Translations under genes and position numbers: made by a program
Source of the DNA: Treponema sp.
GTDB taxonomy: Bacteria; Spirochaetota; Spirochaetia; Treponematales; Breznakiellaceae
Direction: 5' to 3'
DNA length: 6,639 nucleotides
NCBI GenBank assembly: GCA_031259035.1
Contig: JAIRLZ010000080.1
Span: 1 to 6,639 of the forward strand
The notes under the pieces: model-generated
What the model was told of the DNA's origin: nothing
Databases searched by the model: none
The model's input: the letters and a program-made list of their open reading frames with translations, nothing else
Shown here: one piece after another, positions 6,359-6,639 of the stretch
How positions within the stretch are numbered: position 1 is the first letter of the stretch
Layout: each line of letters begins with the position of its first letter

Positions 6359-6387
6359 ATCATGTAAAATCGAAATTCTTTTGTCAA
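6359..6387 (-). promoter_or_regulatory. Promoter of the methyltransferase gene
   Basis: On the - strand a perfect TTGACA (6382-6387) is followed after 17 bases by CATGAT (6359-6364, 4/6 to TATAAT). The predicted start is near 6352, at most a few bases before GTG 6350. Translation therefore begins leaderless there, or at GTG 6317 with a weak AGGA upstream. Confidence 0.5.
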
Positions 6388-6394
6388 GCGGCGG

Positions 6395-6422
6395 AAAAGA
6401 ACCGCCCGCAGACGGTTCTTTT
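6395..6422 (-). terminator. Terminator-like hairpin between the HTH remnant and the methyltransferase
   Basis: AAAAGAACCG (6395-6404) and CGGTTCTTTT (6413-6422) form a perfect 10-bp stem with an 8-base loop. The T-rich arm lies at the 3' side on either strand, so it could act in both directions. It separates the broken HTH gene from the methyltransferase promoter. Confidence 0.5.
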
Positions 6423-6639
6423 CATCGCAATCCCTGTTGCAGGAATAGCGCCCACCGCGTCGTCCTTCGCTTAATCCACCGCCGAGACTCCCAACGATCC
6501 GGCAAACATCACATGGCTTAACCCGGTCCGTCGCCGGATTTGCCTGATGTCCTCCGTGTTGAAGATGCCCACCGGTTTTATGGTCATTTTTACGTTCCGG
6601 GCGTTGATCTTCCCCTGCTGGTATTCAAGGGCTTCATTC
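6422..6639 (-). pseudogene. Broken 3' part of an XRE/HigA-like helix-turn-helix gene
   Basis: Open from the right edge to TAA at 6471-6473 (55 residues), so the start lies outside the window. NEALEYQQGKINARNV followed by MTIKPV and EDIRQIRRRTGLSHVMFAGSLGVS has the layout of HigA/NadS-type antitoxin regulators: a short N-terminal arm, then a DNA-binding helix-turn-helix (LSxxxFAxxLGVS). The family normally continues with TVxxWExGRR. Here the frame stops after GVSAVD, and SEGRR appears in another frame (6457-6471), so the end is damaged by a frameshift or deletion. A partner toxin gene, if any, would lie beyond the right edge. It could also be a relic of a controller of the methyltransferase, but the N-terminal arm fits an antitoxin better. 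Confidence 0.6.

Overview
This is a bacterial chromosomal window built around three lysine (diaminopimelate) biosynthesis genes on the + strand: lysC (216-1574), then dapB (3417-4223) and dapA (4220-5134), which overlap by 4 bases. LysC makes aspartyl phosphate. DapA condenses aspartate semialdehyde with pyruvate, and DapB reduces the product. The product feeds lysine and, through diaminopimelate, peptidoglycan. The aspartate semialdehyde dehydrogenase that acts between LysC and DapA is not in the window. LysC keeps the lysine-contact positions of E. coli AKIII, while DapA has lost most of the lysine-site residues of E. coli DapA. Feedback control therefore probably sits on LysC.

Between lysC and dapB lies about 1.8 kb of accessory DNA. 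It holds an IS4-family transposase on the - strand, broken by two frameshifts. Its real C-terminus (1699-1878) is in a third frame and is easy to miss. The transposase has a near-consensus promoter (3084-3112) and a leader with three consecutive perfect hairpins (2956-3080). One of these looks like a + strand terminator. Between the transposase and dapB lies a repeat-like block (about 3120-3290). It shares a 16-base identical word, in the same spaced arrangement, with the DNA upstream of lysC. dapBA has its own good promoter (3295-3323) and a leader of about 87 nt with two mutually exclusive hairpins.

On the right, convergent with dapA, is an AT-rich N6-adenine DNA methyltransferase gene (5226-6350, - strand) with NPPY and SAM-binding motifs. 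No restriction endonuclease gene is visible on either side, so it looks solitary in this window. Its promoter has a perfect -35 box, but the predicted transcript start falls almost on the GTG start codon. Upstream of it, behind a terminator-like hairpin, is the broken 3' end of an XRE/HigA-like helix-turn-helix gene that runs off the right edge.

The organism is a bacterium of moderate, uneven GC (dapA stretches above 70%, methyltransferase stretches about 35-38%). The IS remnant, dispersed-repeat-like blocks and antitoxin debris suggest a genome rich in mobile DNA. A spirochaete such as a gut Treponema is possible, but this is only an impression. I see no convincing new multi-gene system. The most unusual material is the non-coding structure around the IS remnant and the shared repeat upstream of both lysine transcription units.
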